DNA from: Bacillota bacterium
GTDB taxonomy: Bacteria; Bacillota; Clostridia; Oscillospirales; Acutalibacteraceae
Length of the DNA stretch: 11,114 bases
Direction: 5' to 3'
NCBI GenBank assembly: GCA_023412845.1
Contig: JAEZRH010000057.1
Coordinates: 1-11,114, forward strand
Shown here in pieces: positions 1-6,842 of this stretch. Position numbers and translations under genes: made by a program. Below the pieces are notes generated by a model that worked only from the letters and a program-made list of their open reading frames with translations, was not told the origin of the DNA and did not search any database. Every line of letters starts with the position of its first letter. Position 1 is the first letter of the stretch.

Positions 1-1223
1 GAGGCCTGGACGGTATTCGGCCAAGTCGTGTTGATCCAGTCGGTCGTCGTATCCTTGATCGGGAAGATACCCGCGTGCGGCTGGCCTTCGATGGAAACCT
101 TCATAAATTTATTGTTCTGGAACGTGGGTTCCTTCTGGACGGTCTTGCTGACGGGAACGTTGCCCGTGGCGGTGCACCAGTCCTCTTCGCCCTTGCCCGT
201 GGCCATATAGGTGAGGAACTCGAACGCGGCGTCTTTGTTCTTGCATTTTTCAAACATGACGTTTTCCGTGTCGCCGAGGGAAGTCCACTGCTTTTTGCCG
301 GCCGGGAAAACGAACGCGCCGATGTCGTTGCCGAACGTTTTGACCATGTCCGCGGAAGAGCCGATGTGATGAATGGTCATAGCGGTCTTGCCGGATTTGA
401 AGTTCGCAATGATCTCGTTGAAGCCGTCGCCCGGAGCGGTTGGCGGCGCATAGCCGTTTTTATACAGGTTGATGAAGTCCTGCATGCCCTGAATTGCTTC
501 CGGCGTGGTGAAGTTGGTGAAATCGCCGCCGCGCGCCCAGATGAAGCTGCCCCAGGGTTCCTGGCCGCCCTTGCCGCCGCGCATGCCGAAGCCGTAGACG
601 TCGGTCTTGCCGTCGCCGTTGGTGTCGCGCGTCAGCTTTTTGCAGTCCGCGAGGAACTCGTCATAGGTTGTGGGGACGCCGGAGATGCCGGCCGCCTTGA
701 ACATGGACGGGCGGTAGTACACGTACAGCACCTGGGTGTTCCACGGCATGACGTAGACGCTGTCGGTTCCGCTGGCCTGCTTCATGACGTTGTAAAGGCT
801 CTGGTCGATGTCGTCCTTGTTGCTCCACTTTGCGAGATAGCTGTCAAGGTTCGCAAGAAGCTTGTTCGCCGTGAACTGCGGCGTAGAAGTCAGCTTGAAG
901 GTCGAAACATCCGGGCCGCCGCCGCCCATGACCGCTGTGAACAGCGTCTGGCTGTAGGCGCCACCGCTCCACGGATATTCCTGCGCGACGACCTTGACGT
1001 GCGATTTGTTCGATGCGTTGAAATTCTTCACGATCTCCTGCATTTTTGTGGAATAGCTCGAGTTGTCGGCCCAGTACCAGTATGTGATCGTGGTAGTTGC
1101 GGCCGAAGTTCCCGCGCCGCTTCCCGAAGCAGCCGCCTGCGAGCCGGCTTTTCCGCCGGAGCAGCCCGCCATCGAGGACAGAACGAGAACCGATGAAAGT
1201 AATGCTGCCAATACCTTTTTCAT
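1..1223 (-). CDS. Extracellular sugar-binding lipoprotein of a CUT1-type ABC transporter (3' end outside window)
   Basis: The reading frame enters from the left edge and 407 residues are visible. The start ATG at 1223-1221 follows GGAGGAAG at good spacing. The protein opens with MKK, a hydrophobic stretch and the lipobox LSSMAGC, so Cys21 should be the lipidated N-terminus, followed by a Ser/Gly/Ala/Thr linker to about residue 45. The mature part has the usual features of family 1 extracellular solute-binding proteins: TYWYW near 47-51, GGGGPDV near 100-105, WNTQVLYVYYR at 161-171, and a DTNGDGKTDVYG loop at 200-211 that resembles a calcium-binding loop. It would capture an oligo- or monosaccharide outside the membrane and pass it to permeases, presumably encoded beyond position 1. 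The family is usually about 420-450 residues, so little is missing. It overlaps the GntR regulator gene by four bases. The substrate is not readable from sequence; the uronate genes nearby make a galacturonide a reasonable inference. Confidence 0.93.
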   Translation of the reverse strand, partial: MKKVLAALLSSVLVLSSMAGCSGGKAGSQAAASGSGAGTSAATTTITYWYWADNSSYSTKMQEIVKNFNASNKSHVKVVAQEYPWSGGAYSQTLFTAVMGGGGPDVSTFKLTSTPQFTANKLLANLDSYLAKWSNKDDIDQSLYNVMKQASGTDSVYVMPWNTQVLYVYYRPSMFKAAGISGVPTTYDEFLADCKKLTRDTNGDGKTDVYGFGMRGGKGGQEPWGSFIWARGGDFTNFTTPEAIQGMQDFINLYKNGYAPPTAPGDGFNEIIANFKSGKTAMTIHHIGSSADMVKTFGNDIGAFVFPAGKKQWTSLGDTENVMFEKCKNKDAAFEFLTYMATGKGEEDWCTATGNVPVSKTVQKEPTFQNNKFMKVSIEGQPHAGIFPIKDTTTDWINTTWPNTVQA

Positions 1224-1918
1224 ACGCTTCCTCCAATGATAATCATATCTTCCTGTGTTTGCCGGATATGCTTTTCCGTTTCATTTTTCGCAGTTTCCGA
1301 GTCTCTATTCCAAATTGCGCGATAAATATTGATATGACTTTGAATCGCGCGTTCGTAGCTGCCCGGCACGTTGGCCGTTTTGAGATAGCCTTCCTGAATG
1401 GATTCGCAGATAATCGGGACGATACGGTAAAGCACGTCGTTCTTCGAGCATTCGGCGACCGCCGTGTGGAACGCCACGTCGAACGGCGTGTGATTGCCCT
1501 TGTCGCTCCCCGCCGCGCGGATCTGTTCGATGATGTGCGCGAGCTTGTCGAGGTTCTGTCTGTCGGCACGCTGCGCCGCAAGCGCCGCGATCTGCGGCTC
1601 GATCATCATTCTCGTTTCCATCAGGTTGTCAAGCAGCCTGCTTCTGTTGGCGAACTCCAGCCCAAGCGGGTCCCTTCCGACCCCGGGCTGAATGGTCACA
1701 AACGTCCCCTTCCCCCTTTGAATCTCCACCACATTGTCCGCAAGCAGCAGCTTGACGGCTTCGCGGACCGTTGAACGGCTGATGCCGAACATTTTCCCCA
1801 GTTCGGCCTCGTTCGGGAGCCGGTCGCCGGCCTTCATGTCCTGCATGGCGATCATCTCGCGCAGCCTTTTCGCTGCTTCTGCAGAAAGTTCTTTTCGGCC
1901 TGTCAGAATCTCACTCAT
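1220..1918 (-). CDS. GntR-family (FadR subfamily, FCD domain) transcriptional regulator
   Basis: A 232-residue DNA-binding regulator. The start at 1918 is chosen because GGAGGAG lies just upstream; the longer open frame to 2119 crosses the promoter and has no support. Residues about 5-78 are a winged helix-turn-helix with the family signature GDRLPNEAELGKMFGISRST, then VREAVKLL and the wing EIQRGKGTFV. Residues about 95-222 fit the all-helical FCD ligand domain, with candidate metal ligands Asp147, His151, His195 and His217. Members of this subfamily (for example ExuR and UxuR of E. coli) often sense uronates or other organic acids. Its TGA overlaps the ATG of the binding-protein gene, so the two are probably translationally coupled and it is the first gene of the transporter operon. 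It probably controls its own promoter at 2024-2052, where palindromes are present. The effector is unknown. Confidence 0.95.
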   Translation of the reverse strand: MSEILTGRKELSAEAAKRLREMIAMQDMKAGDRLPNEAELGKMFGISRSTVREAVKLLLADNVVEIQRGKGTFVTIQPGVGRDPLGLEFANRSRLLDNLMETRMMIEPQIAALAAQRADRQNLDKLAHIIEQIRAAGSDKGNHTPFDVAFHTAVAECSKNDVLYRIVPIICESIQEGYLKTANVPGSYERAIQSHINIYRAIWNRDSETAKNETEKHIRQTQEDMIIIGGSV

Positions 1919-1953
1919 TTTTTCTCCTCCCGGGCACTCTGTTTCTCGCAGAA

Positions 1954-1992
1954 GATATCCATCCGATATCGGATATCTGACATCTGATGTCA
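1954..1992. promoter_or_regulatory. Palindrome cluster in the gntR leader, candidate operator
   Basis: Two perfect palindromes lie side by side just downstream of the predicted transcription start: ATCCGATATCGGAT (1961-1974, two 7-base arms) and TGACATCTGATGTCA (1978-1992, 7-base arms around one central base). The block also reads as consecutive 7-base units CGATATC, GGATATC, TGACATC, TGATGTC. The position suits repression by the GntR protein encoded next to it, but no known operator consensus is matched. A short-sequence-repeat origin is also possible. Confidence 0.5.
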
Positions 1993-2023
1993 TAAAAGCG
2001 TATTTAACACTTTTTACATTTTT

Positions 2024-2052
2024 ATTATAACAGTTTCTGTAATTTTCTTCAA
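2024..2052 (-). promoter_or_regulatory. Promoter of the gntR-binding protein operon
   Basis: On the minus strand, TTGAAG (2052-2047) and TATAAT (2029-2024) are separated by exactly 17 bases, and the -10 is extended (TGTTATAAT). Transcription would start near 2017, giving a leader of about 100 bases before the gntR start at 1918. The surroundings are strongly AT-rich compared with the genes. Confidence 0.8.
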
Positions 2053-2080
2053 GATATGCAAAAAAATATAATGGCAATGA

Positions 2081-2134
2081 CGGCATCGGATCAGATATCA
2101 GGCCTCGGAAGCAGAACATCGGACATCATATGTC
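2081..2134. repeat. Second degenerate heptamer cluster upstream of the gntR promoter
   Basis: The units GAACATC, GGACATC and ATATGTC follow each other at 2114-2134, and GACAT-N3-ATGTC (2122-2134) is a palindrome. CGGCATC, GGATCAG and ATATCAG at 2081-2101 continue the pattern less clearly. They share the GAYATC-like theme of the cluster at 1954-1992, on the other side of the promoter. The whole gap 1919-2475 holds no credible gene; apart from these clusters, the promoter and the element at 2300-2317, nothing else was recognised in it. Confidence 0.4.
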
Positions 2135-2299
2135 TTTCCCTGCCACACCTCTTTTTTCCGGAGCGAACTGTTACAGCGAATACAGGCAGCGGTCTTTTCG
2201 CGCCCCGAAGAATTTTTACAAGTGTATTATAGCGGGCTGCGGCGCAAAAATATGTTCTTACAAGAAGTATGACTAAAAAATCATATTAGTTCCCCTATT

Positions 2300-2317
2300 T
2301 TTGTGTATAATCACAAA
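2300..2317. promoter_or_regulatory. Inverted repeat TTTGTG-TATAAT-CACAAA
   Basis: Six-base perfect arms flank the six bases TATAAT. It resembles sites of CRP/FNR- or Rex-type regulators but has a spacer two bases shorter than their usual TGTGA-N6-TCACA form. The central TATAAT could be a plus-strand -10, but no good -35 sits 16-18 bases upstream and no plus-strand gene follows. Function is undecided. Confidence 0.3.
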
Positions 2318-2475
2318 TCTGTAATGACCAAATTGAGTAATCATACAAAAATCGGATGAAATTTGCTTTGGTTACGTTAGAAATACCCATGCTTGCCTCT
2401 TTGCGAACCGGCATCGGCCTGATTTAATTTCCAGCCCGCGCTTTCCGTCCGCACCCGACCGGCCCGGGGCAAACT

Positions 2476-2521
2476 GGAAAACGGGCGTATCCCGTTGCGC
2501 AGAGGGATACGCCCGTTTTCC
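2476..2521 (-). terminator. Strong hairpin terminator of the uxaBA operon
   Basis: An inverted repeat with two perfect 18-base arms (GGAAAACGGGCGTATCCC at 2476-2493 and its complement at 2504-2521) and a 10-base loop. Read on the minus strand, the 3' arm ends in CGTTTTCC and then AGTTT, giving a U-rich tail. On the plus strand a T run follows at 2526-2530, so it may work in both directions. It lies about 70 bases after the uxaA stop and isolates uxaBA from the gntR promoter beyond. Confidence 0.8.
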
Positions 2522-2593
2522 GTGATTTTTATAAGTCAGCCCTGCCTTCGGCAGCGCCCCGCCCATCCGGGCCCGAAACTTTCACAGCGCCGC

Positions 2594-4078
2594 CTACAGC
2601 GTGACGCCGCTTTTGAAGATCGCCAGATCGTGCTTGTCGAACGATTCCGATTTTGCCTTTTTCGCGCCGGAAGCCACGTCGAGGACGTAGGTGAAAAACT
2701 CGTCGGCAAGGGTCTGCATGTCCGTGCCGGAGAGCAGACGGCCCGCGTCGAAATCGATCCAGTCCGCCTTGCGGCGCGCGAGGTTCGAATTGCTGGAGAC
2801 CTTGACCGTCGGCACCGGGCAGCCGAACGGCGTGCCGCGCCCCGTCGTGAACAGCACCATGTGCGCGCCGGAAACGGCGAGCGCCGCCGCTGCCACAAGG
2901 TCGTTGCCCGGCGCCTGGAGAAGGTTGAGGCCCTTCCGCGCCACGGGCTGCCCGTAGACGAGCACGTCGCTGACCGGGGCGGTGCCGCCCTTCTGCACGC
3001 AGCCGAGAGACTTGTCCTCCAGCGTCGTAATGCCCCCGGCTTTGTTGCCGGGCGACGGGTTCGAGTCGATCTCCTGATGGTTATCGATAAAATACTGCTT
3101 GAAATTGTTGATGAGCGCGACGGTTTTGTCGAAAACGGCTTTGTCTTTGCAGCGGTCCATCAGCAGCGTTTCCGCACCGAACATTTCCGGCACCTCCGTC
3201 AGAACGGCGGTGCCCCCCTGCGCGACCAGCCGGTCGGAAATCGCGCCCTCGAGCGGGGTCGCCGTAATGCCGGAAAACCCGTCGGAACCGCCGCATTTGA
3301 GGCCGACGACGAGCTTGTCGGCGGTGCAGGGCTCGCGGCGGAACTGCGCCGCATATCCGCAGAGCTGCCTCACCAGTTCCACGCCGTCAGCGACCTCGTC
3401 CTCATGCTCCTGGCAGATCAGGAATTTGACACGGTCTTCGTCGTATGCCCCGAGGGCCTCTTTCATCTGGTCGAGCGTGTTGTTTTCACAGCCGAGACCG
3501 ACCACGAGCACCGCCCCGGCGTTCGGGTGGCGGATCAGGCCTGCCAGCGCCTTCTGCGTGTTGCCGAGGTCCTCCCCGAGCTGCGAGCAGCCGTAAGGAT
3601 GCGTGTAGGAAAAGACGCCGTCGATCTCAGGCGTCAGGAACTCCTGCGACTCCCGCTCGATCTCGCGCACGACGGCGTTGACGCACCCGACGGTCGGGAT
3701 GATCCACACCTCGTTGCGGATGCCGACGGAGCCGTCTTTGCGGCGGTATCCCTGAAAGGTGCGAGGCGGCACGGAAGGCAGCGGGCGGAACGCCGGATGG
3801 TACGAATACTCCAGCAGGTCGCCGAGGCGGGTCTTCACGTTGTGCGTGTGCACCCACGCGCCCGCCGGGATGGCGGACGACGCGGTGCCGATGGGGAAAC
3901 CGTATTTTACGATGTTTTCGCTAGGCGCGATGTCCCGCAGGGCGACCTTATGACCCGCCCTGATGTCCTCGCGCACGGCGACGGTCTTTCCGCCCGCGCC
4001 GGCGGTGTCTCCGCTTTTCAGGTCCTCGATGGCAACGGCGACGTTGTCGGCCGGGTTGATTTGGAAAATCTTATCCAT
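2594..4078 (-). CDS. uxaA: Altronate dehydratase
   Basis: Cytoplasmic enzyme that removes water from D-altronate to give 2-keto-3-deoxygluconate, the third step of galacturonate breakdown. The 494 residues match the length of E. coli UxaA (495). Residues about 11-85 form the small SAF domain ending in the HTHNVKT motif (77-83). A linker leads to the main UxaA domain, opening with RKDGSVGIRNEVWIIPTVGC (113-132). Other family blocks are HPYGCSQLGED (160-170), GLGCENN (194-200), KCGGSDGFSGITATP (261-275), GGITTLEDKSLGCVQKGG (348-365) and TTGRGTPFGCPVPTVKVS (411-428). Conserved cysteines and histidines fit the Fe(II) requirement known for the family. The start ATG lies three bases after the uxaB stop and is served by GAAGGA inside the end of uxaB, so the pair is co-translated. 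I see no damage to the frame. The related D-galactarate dehydratase is less likely, given the partner genes. Confidence 0.96.
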   Translation of the reverse strand: MDKIFQINPADNVAVAIEDLKSGDTAGAGGKTVAVREDIRAGHKVALRDIAPSENIVKYGFPIGTASSAIPAGAWVHTHNVKTRLGDLLEYSYHPAFRPLPSVPPRTFQGYRRKDGSVGIRNEVWIIPTVGCVNAVVREIERESQEFLTPEIDGVFSYTHPYGCSQLGEDLGNTQKALAGLIRHPNAGAVLVVGLGCENNTLDQMKEALGAYDEDRVKFLICQEHEDEVADGVELVRQLCGYAAQFRREPCTADKLVVGLKCGGSDGFSGITATPLEGAISDRLVAQGGTAVLTEVPEMFGAETLLMDRCKDKAVFDKTVALINNFKQYFIDNHQEIDSNPSPGNKAGGITTLEDKSLGCVQKGGTAPVSDVLVYGQPVARKGLNLLQAPGNDLVAAAALAVSGAHMVLFTTGRGTPFGCPVPTVKVSSNSNLARRKADWIDFDAGRLLSGTDMQTLADEFFTYVLDVASGAKKAKSESFDKHDLAIFKSGVTL

Positions 4079-4081
4079 AGT

Positions 4082-5551
4082 TTAATCCTTCAGCAGCGCT
4101 TCCACCGCTTTTGTCATGCCGTCCCTGCGGATGGCCTCGAGGTCCTTCGTCACAAGCTCCGCAAAGCCGCCGAACCTTGCCGTGAGGTCTTCGCCCCAGA
4201 ACGCCGTGTTTGAGAGGAACAGCCTGACGAATTCCGCCGTCGTCTTGCTTTTGCTGTTCGCGGCGAAGAATTCCAGCACGTTCCGGTCGTCGTGGATCTC
4301 ATACGGCCGGCCGCCGCGGTCGCCGATCAGCGCGTCCTTCTCCAGCTTGTCGGAGGTATAGAACGCCATCAGCGCGGCGAGCGAGAAGGTGAGGTACTTC
4401 GGCGGGGTATTCGTCTTTTCGTAATTGTCGCGGAACGTCGGCAGGATGCGCGACTTCCATTTGGAAACGGAGTTGAGCGAAATGGAAAGCAGCGCGTGGT
4501 CGACGAACGGATTGTCGAAACGCTCGAAGACGGCGTTGGCGAAGTCCACGGCCTCCTGATGCGGCAGCTTGACCGTGGGAACGATCTCTTCGAACACGAT
4601 GGTCTCCATCAGCTTGCGGATGAGGGGGTCGTGCATGCAGTCACGCACGATGTCCTTGCCCATGAGATATCCGGCCAGGACCGTCGACGTGTGCGCGCCG
4701 TTCAGGATGCGGACCTTGCGCTCGCGGTACGGGCGCTGATTCTTGGTAAAGACCACGTGCATGCCCGCCTTGTCGAGCGGGAATTTCGCGGAGATATCCT
4801 TCTCGCTCTCAATGACCCACAGCGAGAACGGTTCGCCGGTATCGAGCAGGTTGTCTTCATACCCCAGTTCTTCGCAGATTTTGCCTGCTTCCGCCCTTGG
4901 GTAGCCGGTGATGATGCGGTCGACCAGGGTGCTGCAGAAGATGTTGTCTTCCTCGACCCATTTTTTGAACTCCGCGCCGAGCTTCCAGAGGTCGGCAAGC
5001 TTCAGCACGCACTCGCGCAGCTTTTTGCCGTTGTCCTCGATCAGCTCGACCGGCAGGACGATGAGCCCCTTGTCCGCCGCGCCGCGGAACGCCTGAAAGC
5101 GCTCGTACAGGAATTTCGTCAGCTTGCCCGGATAGGTCTTCGGCGGCTTCAGTTCGAATTGATCGGTCTCGTCGTAGACGATGCCGGCCTCCGTCGTGTT
5201 GGAGACGACGAACTGCAGCGTGTCGAGCTTTGCGAGGTCCATGTACGCATCGTACTCCCCGTAGGTGTCGATCGCTTTCTGCACGCTGGTGACGACGCGC
5301 TTTTCGACGTAAGGTTTGCCCTCCACGCGGCCGCGCAGCACAACGGTGTAAATGTTGTCCTGGTCGTGGAAGCGCTTGAGGTCGCCGAACTCGATCGGCT
5401 TGACAATGGCCACGTCGCCGTCGAACACTCCCTTTTCGTTCGAGATGTCGATCATATAGTCAACAAAACCACGCAGGAAATTGCCCTCTCCAAACTGAAC
5501 GACCTTAATAGGCCTGGGGTTACGGTGATAGATTTCATTGATTTTTTTCAA
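4082..5551 (-). CDS. uxaB: Tagaturonate reductase (altronate oxidoreductase)
   Basis: NADH-dependent reduction of D-tagaturonate to D-altronate, the second step of galacturonate breakdown. It has 489 residues, close to E. coli UxaB (483), and belongs to the polyol-specific long-chain dehydrogenase (mannitol dehydrogenase) family. The N-terminal Rossmann part starts with VVQFGEGNFLRGFVD (17-31), followed by VVSNTTEAGI (115-124) and DRIITGYPR (211-219). The catalytic signature K-x4-N-x2-H is present as KVRILNGAH (Lys279, Asn284, His287). NPFVDHALLSISLNSVSKW (347-365) is the second family block. The start is a TTG at 5551, because no in-frame ATG lies nearby and GAGGAGAG sits eight bases upstream. 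It is the first gene of the uxaBA operon. Fructuronate reductase (UxuB) is the main alternative; the immediate partner uxaA favours the tagaturonate enzyme. Confidence 0.94.
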   Translation of the reverse strand: MKKINEIYHRNPRPIKVVQFGEGNFLRGFVDYMIDISNEKGVFDGDVAIVKPIEFGDLKRFHDQDNIYTVVLRGRVEGKPYVEKRVVTSVQKAIDTYGEYDAYMDLAKLDTLQFVVSNTTEAGIVYDETDQFELKPPKTYPGKLTKFLYERFQAFRGAADKGLIVLPVELIEDNGKKLRECVLKLADLWKLGAEFKKWVEEDNIFCSTLVDRIITGYPRAEAGKICEELGYEDNLLDTGEPFSLWVIESEKDISAKFPLDKAGMHVVFTKNQRPYRERKVRILNGAHTSTVLAGYLMGKDIVRDCMHDPLIRKLMETIVFEEIVPTVKLPHQEAVDFANAVFERFDNPFVDHALLSISLNSVSKWKSRILPTFRDNYEKTNTPPKYLTFSLAALMAFYTSDKLEKDALIGDRGGRPYEIHDDRNVLEFFAANSKSKTTAEFVRLFLSNTAFWGEDLTARFGGFAELVTKDLEAIRRDGMTKAVEALLKD

Positions 5552-5574
5552 CTGTAAAACTCTCCTCTCGTTTA

Positions 5575-5588
5575 TGTAAGTGCTTACA
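5575..5588. promoter_or_regulatory. Operator O1 for the LacI-family regulator at the uxaB promoter
   Basis: TGTAAG-TG-CTTACA, an imperfect 14-base palindrome (16 with the flanking A and T), with the same arms as the site at 5795-5808. It covers the predicted start of uxaB transcription (about 5587), where a bound repressor would block the promoter. Assignment to the adjacent LacI-type protein is inferred from the shared arms and position. Confidence 0.8.
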
Positions 5589-5593
5589 TTCTG

Positions 5594-5621
5594 ATTCTAT
5601 CATCCGATTTCAAAAAGTCAA
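5594..5621 (-). promoter_or_regulatory. Promoter of uxaBA
   Basis: On the minus strand TTGACT (5621-5616) and TAGAAT (5599-5594) are separated by 16 bases, with a likely start near 5587. The leader to the TTG start of uxaB is about 36 bases and contains operator O1 and the ribosome site. Confidence 0.75.
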
Positions 5622-5759
5622 TACCCCCGCCGCCTTTTTATGATTTCCCTTTTTTCACCGTTTCAAACCGGCTTATTTAGAAAATTTTCACGATTCTACC
5701 GTTTATATTTCCAAATAATATAGAAATATTTTATAAATATGAAAAATCGGGAAAACCTA

Positions 5760-5788
5760 TTGCAACGAAGGAAAAACAGCATTATAAT
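5760..5788 (+). promoter_or_regulatory. Promoter of the lacI-type regulator and uxaC
   Basis: TTGCAA (5760-5765), a 17-base spacer and TATAAT (5783-5788), with a likely start near 5795. A very AT-rich stretch at about 5676-5750 precedes it and could act as an UP element. Between the two divergent promoters (5622-5759) no gene or further operator copy was seen. Confidence 0.82.
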
Positions 5789-5794
5789 ACGTTT

Positions 5795-5808
5795 TGTAAG
5801 TACTTACA
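5795..5808. promoter_or_regulatory. Operator O2 for the LacI-family regulator, at its own promoter
   Basis: TGTAAGTACTTACA, a perfect 14-base palindrome starting at the predicted +1 of the regulator promoter, just ahead of its ribosome site (AGGAGGG). It shares both arms with O1. LacI-family sites often have a central CG; here the centre is TA (TG in O1). Its place implies autorepression. Confidence 0.85.
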
Positions 5809-5824
5809 GCCAGGAGGGACGCCA

Positions 5825-6823
5825 ATGAACATTTACGATATTGCAAAGCGCAGCGGAGTTTCCATTGCGACGGTATCGCGCGTTCTGAACGGCAGCCCCA
5901 GCGTCAGTGAAAAAACGCGCGGCAGGGTGCTTGCCGTTATGGAGGAAGAGGGCTACACGCCAAATGCGTTCGCGCGCGGGCTCGGGCTCAACTCCATGCG
6001 GATGATCGGCATCCTGTGCACGGATATTTCCGACACGTTTTACGCGAAGGCGGTTTCCCTGGTGGAAGGGCAGCTCCGCCGGAACGGGTTCGACGCGCTG
6101 CTCTGCTGCACGGGCAACGACCTGGAAGACAAAAAAAAATATCTCGACCTGCTCCTCGCAAAGCATGTGGACGCCGTGATCCTGATCGGCTCCGCCTTCA
6201 AAGAAAACGTGGACAACTCACACATTGAGAACGCGGCGAAACAGGTGCCGGTCGTCATCATCAACGGGCTCGTGGAGCTGCCTGGCGTCTACTGCGCGCT
6301 GTGCGACGAGCGCTCCGCGGTGCAAAGCAATGTGCTGTCGCTGCACCGGCAGGGAATAGACCGCATCCTGTACCTCTACGACACGCTGACCTACAGCGGC
6401 TGCGTAAAAATCGAAGGTTACAGGGAAGGACTAAGACAGTCGGGCCAGCCCTTTCGGGAAGAGCTGCTCATCCGCGCGGAAAAATCCGTCGAGGCCGTAC
6501 GCGGAACGGTCCGCGGGCTGTTGCGGGGCGGCGCGGATTTTTCCGCTGTGATGGCATCGGAAGACCTGATCGCCGTCGGTGCGCTCAAAGCCCTGCAGGA
6601 CGAGGGCCGAACCATGCCGGTCGTCGGCTTCAACAACTCGGTGCTGGCCGAGTGTTCGTCGCCGGGCCTCAGCAGCGTTGACAATATGCTCGACACGCTC
6701 TGCCCTACGGCCGTCGGCATGCTGGAAGATATTTTCGACGGCAGGAACGTACCTCAAAAAATAATTATTTCGTCAAGGCTCGTGGAGCGCGAAACCTTCC
6801 GCGCGGACGGCCGGGACGGATGA
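5825..6823 (+). CDS. LacI-family transcriptional repressor of the uronate genes
   Basis: A 332-residue LacI/GalR-type regulator. The N-terminal helix-turn-helix is textbook: IYDIAKRSGVSIATVSRVLN (3-22), then SVSEKTRGRVLAVMEEEGYTPN to residue 47, with the hinge at about 48-57. The rest is a periplasmic-binding-protein-like ligand domain: IGILCTDISDTFYA (61-74), VDAVILIG (115-122), VPVVIING (141-148), AVMASEDLIAVGALKAL (241-257), PVVGFNNS (265-272) and the closing SRLVERET (317-324). AGGAGGG precedes the ATG at good spacing. It is divergent from uxaBA and 19 bases ahead of uxaC, with matching operators at both promoters, so it most likely releases all three uxa genes when an inducer (probably galacturonate, tagaturonate or a related intermediate) binds. 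The inducer is inferred, not seen. The hinge is shorter and less basic than in many relatives. Confidence 0.94.
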   Translation: MNIYDIAKRSGVSIATVSRVLNGSPSVSEKTRGRVLAVMEEEGYTPNAFARGLGLNSMRMIGILCTDISDTFYAKAVSLVEGQLRRNGFDALLCCTGNDLEDKKKYLDLLLAKHVDAVILIGSAFKENVDNSHIENAAKQVPVVIINGLVELPGVYCALCDERSAVQSNVLSLHRQGIDRILYLYDTLTYSGCVKIEGYREGLRQSGQPFREELLIRAEKSVEAVRGTVRGLLRGGADFSAVMASEDLIAVGALKALQDEGRTMPVVGFNNSVLAECSSPGLSSVDNMLDTLCPTAVGMLEDIFDGRNVPQKIIISSRLVERETFRADGRDG

Positions 6824-6842
6824 AACAGCAGGAGAATTTTTT

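Noticed and set aside
75..1236. Plus-strand frame 75-1196 and minus-strand frame 844-1236
   Set aside because: Both are shadows of the sugar-binding lipoprotein, whose frame runs off the left edge without a stop and shows a signal peptide, lipobox and family motifs.
2226..2254. Additional minus-strand promoter with TATAAT at 2231-2226
   Set aside because: The -10 is perfect but no -35-like hexamer lies 16-18 bases upstream. The promoter at 2024-2052 is far better placed.
2372..2566. 64-codon minus-strand frame
   Set aside because: It spans the 18-bp-arm terminator hairpin and extends into the gap; its composition and lack of a ribosome site argue against a gene.
2495..5557. Long plus-strand open frames opposite uxaA (2495-4213) and uxaB (4292-5557)
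   Set aside because: They are mirror frames produced by the high-GC third positions of the real minus-strand genes. Their products are Arg/Val/Asp-rich with no family features, and they lack ribosome sites.
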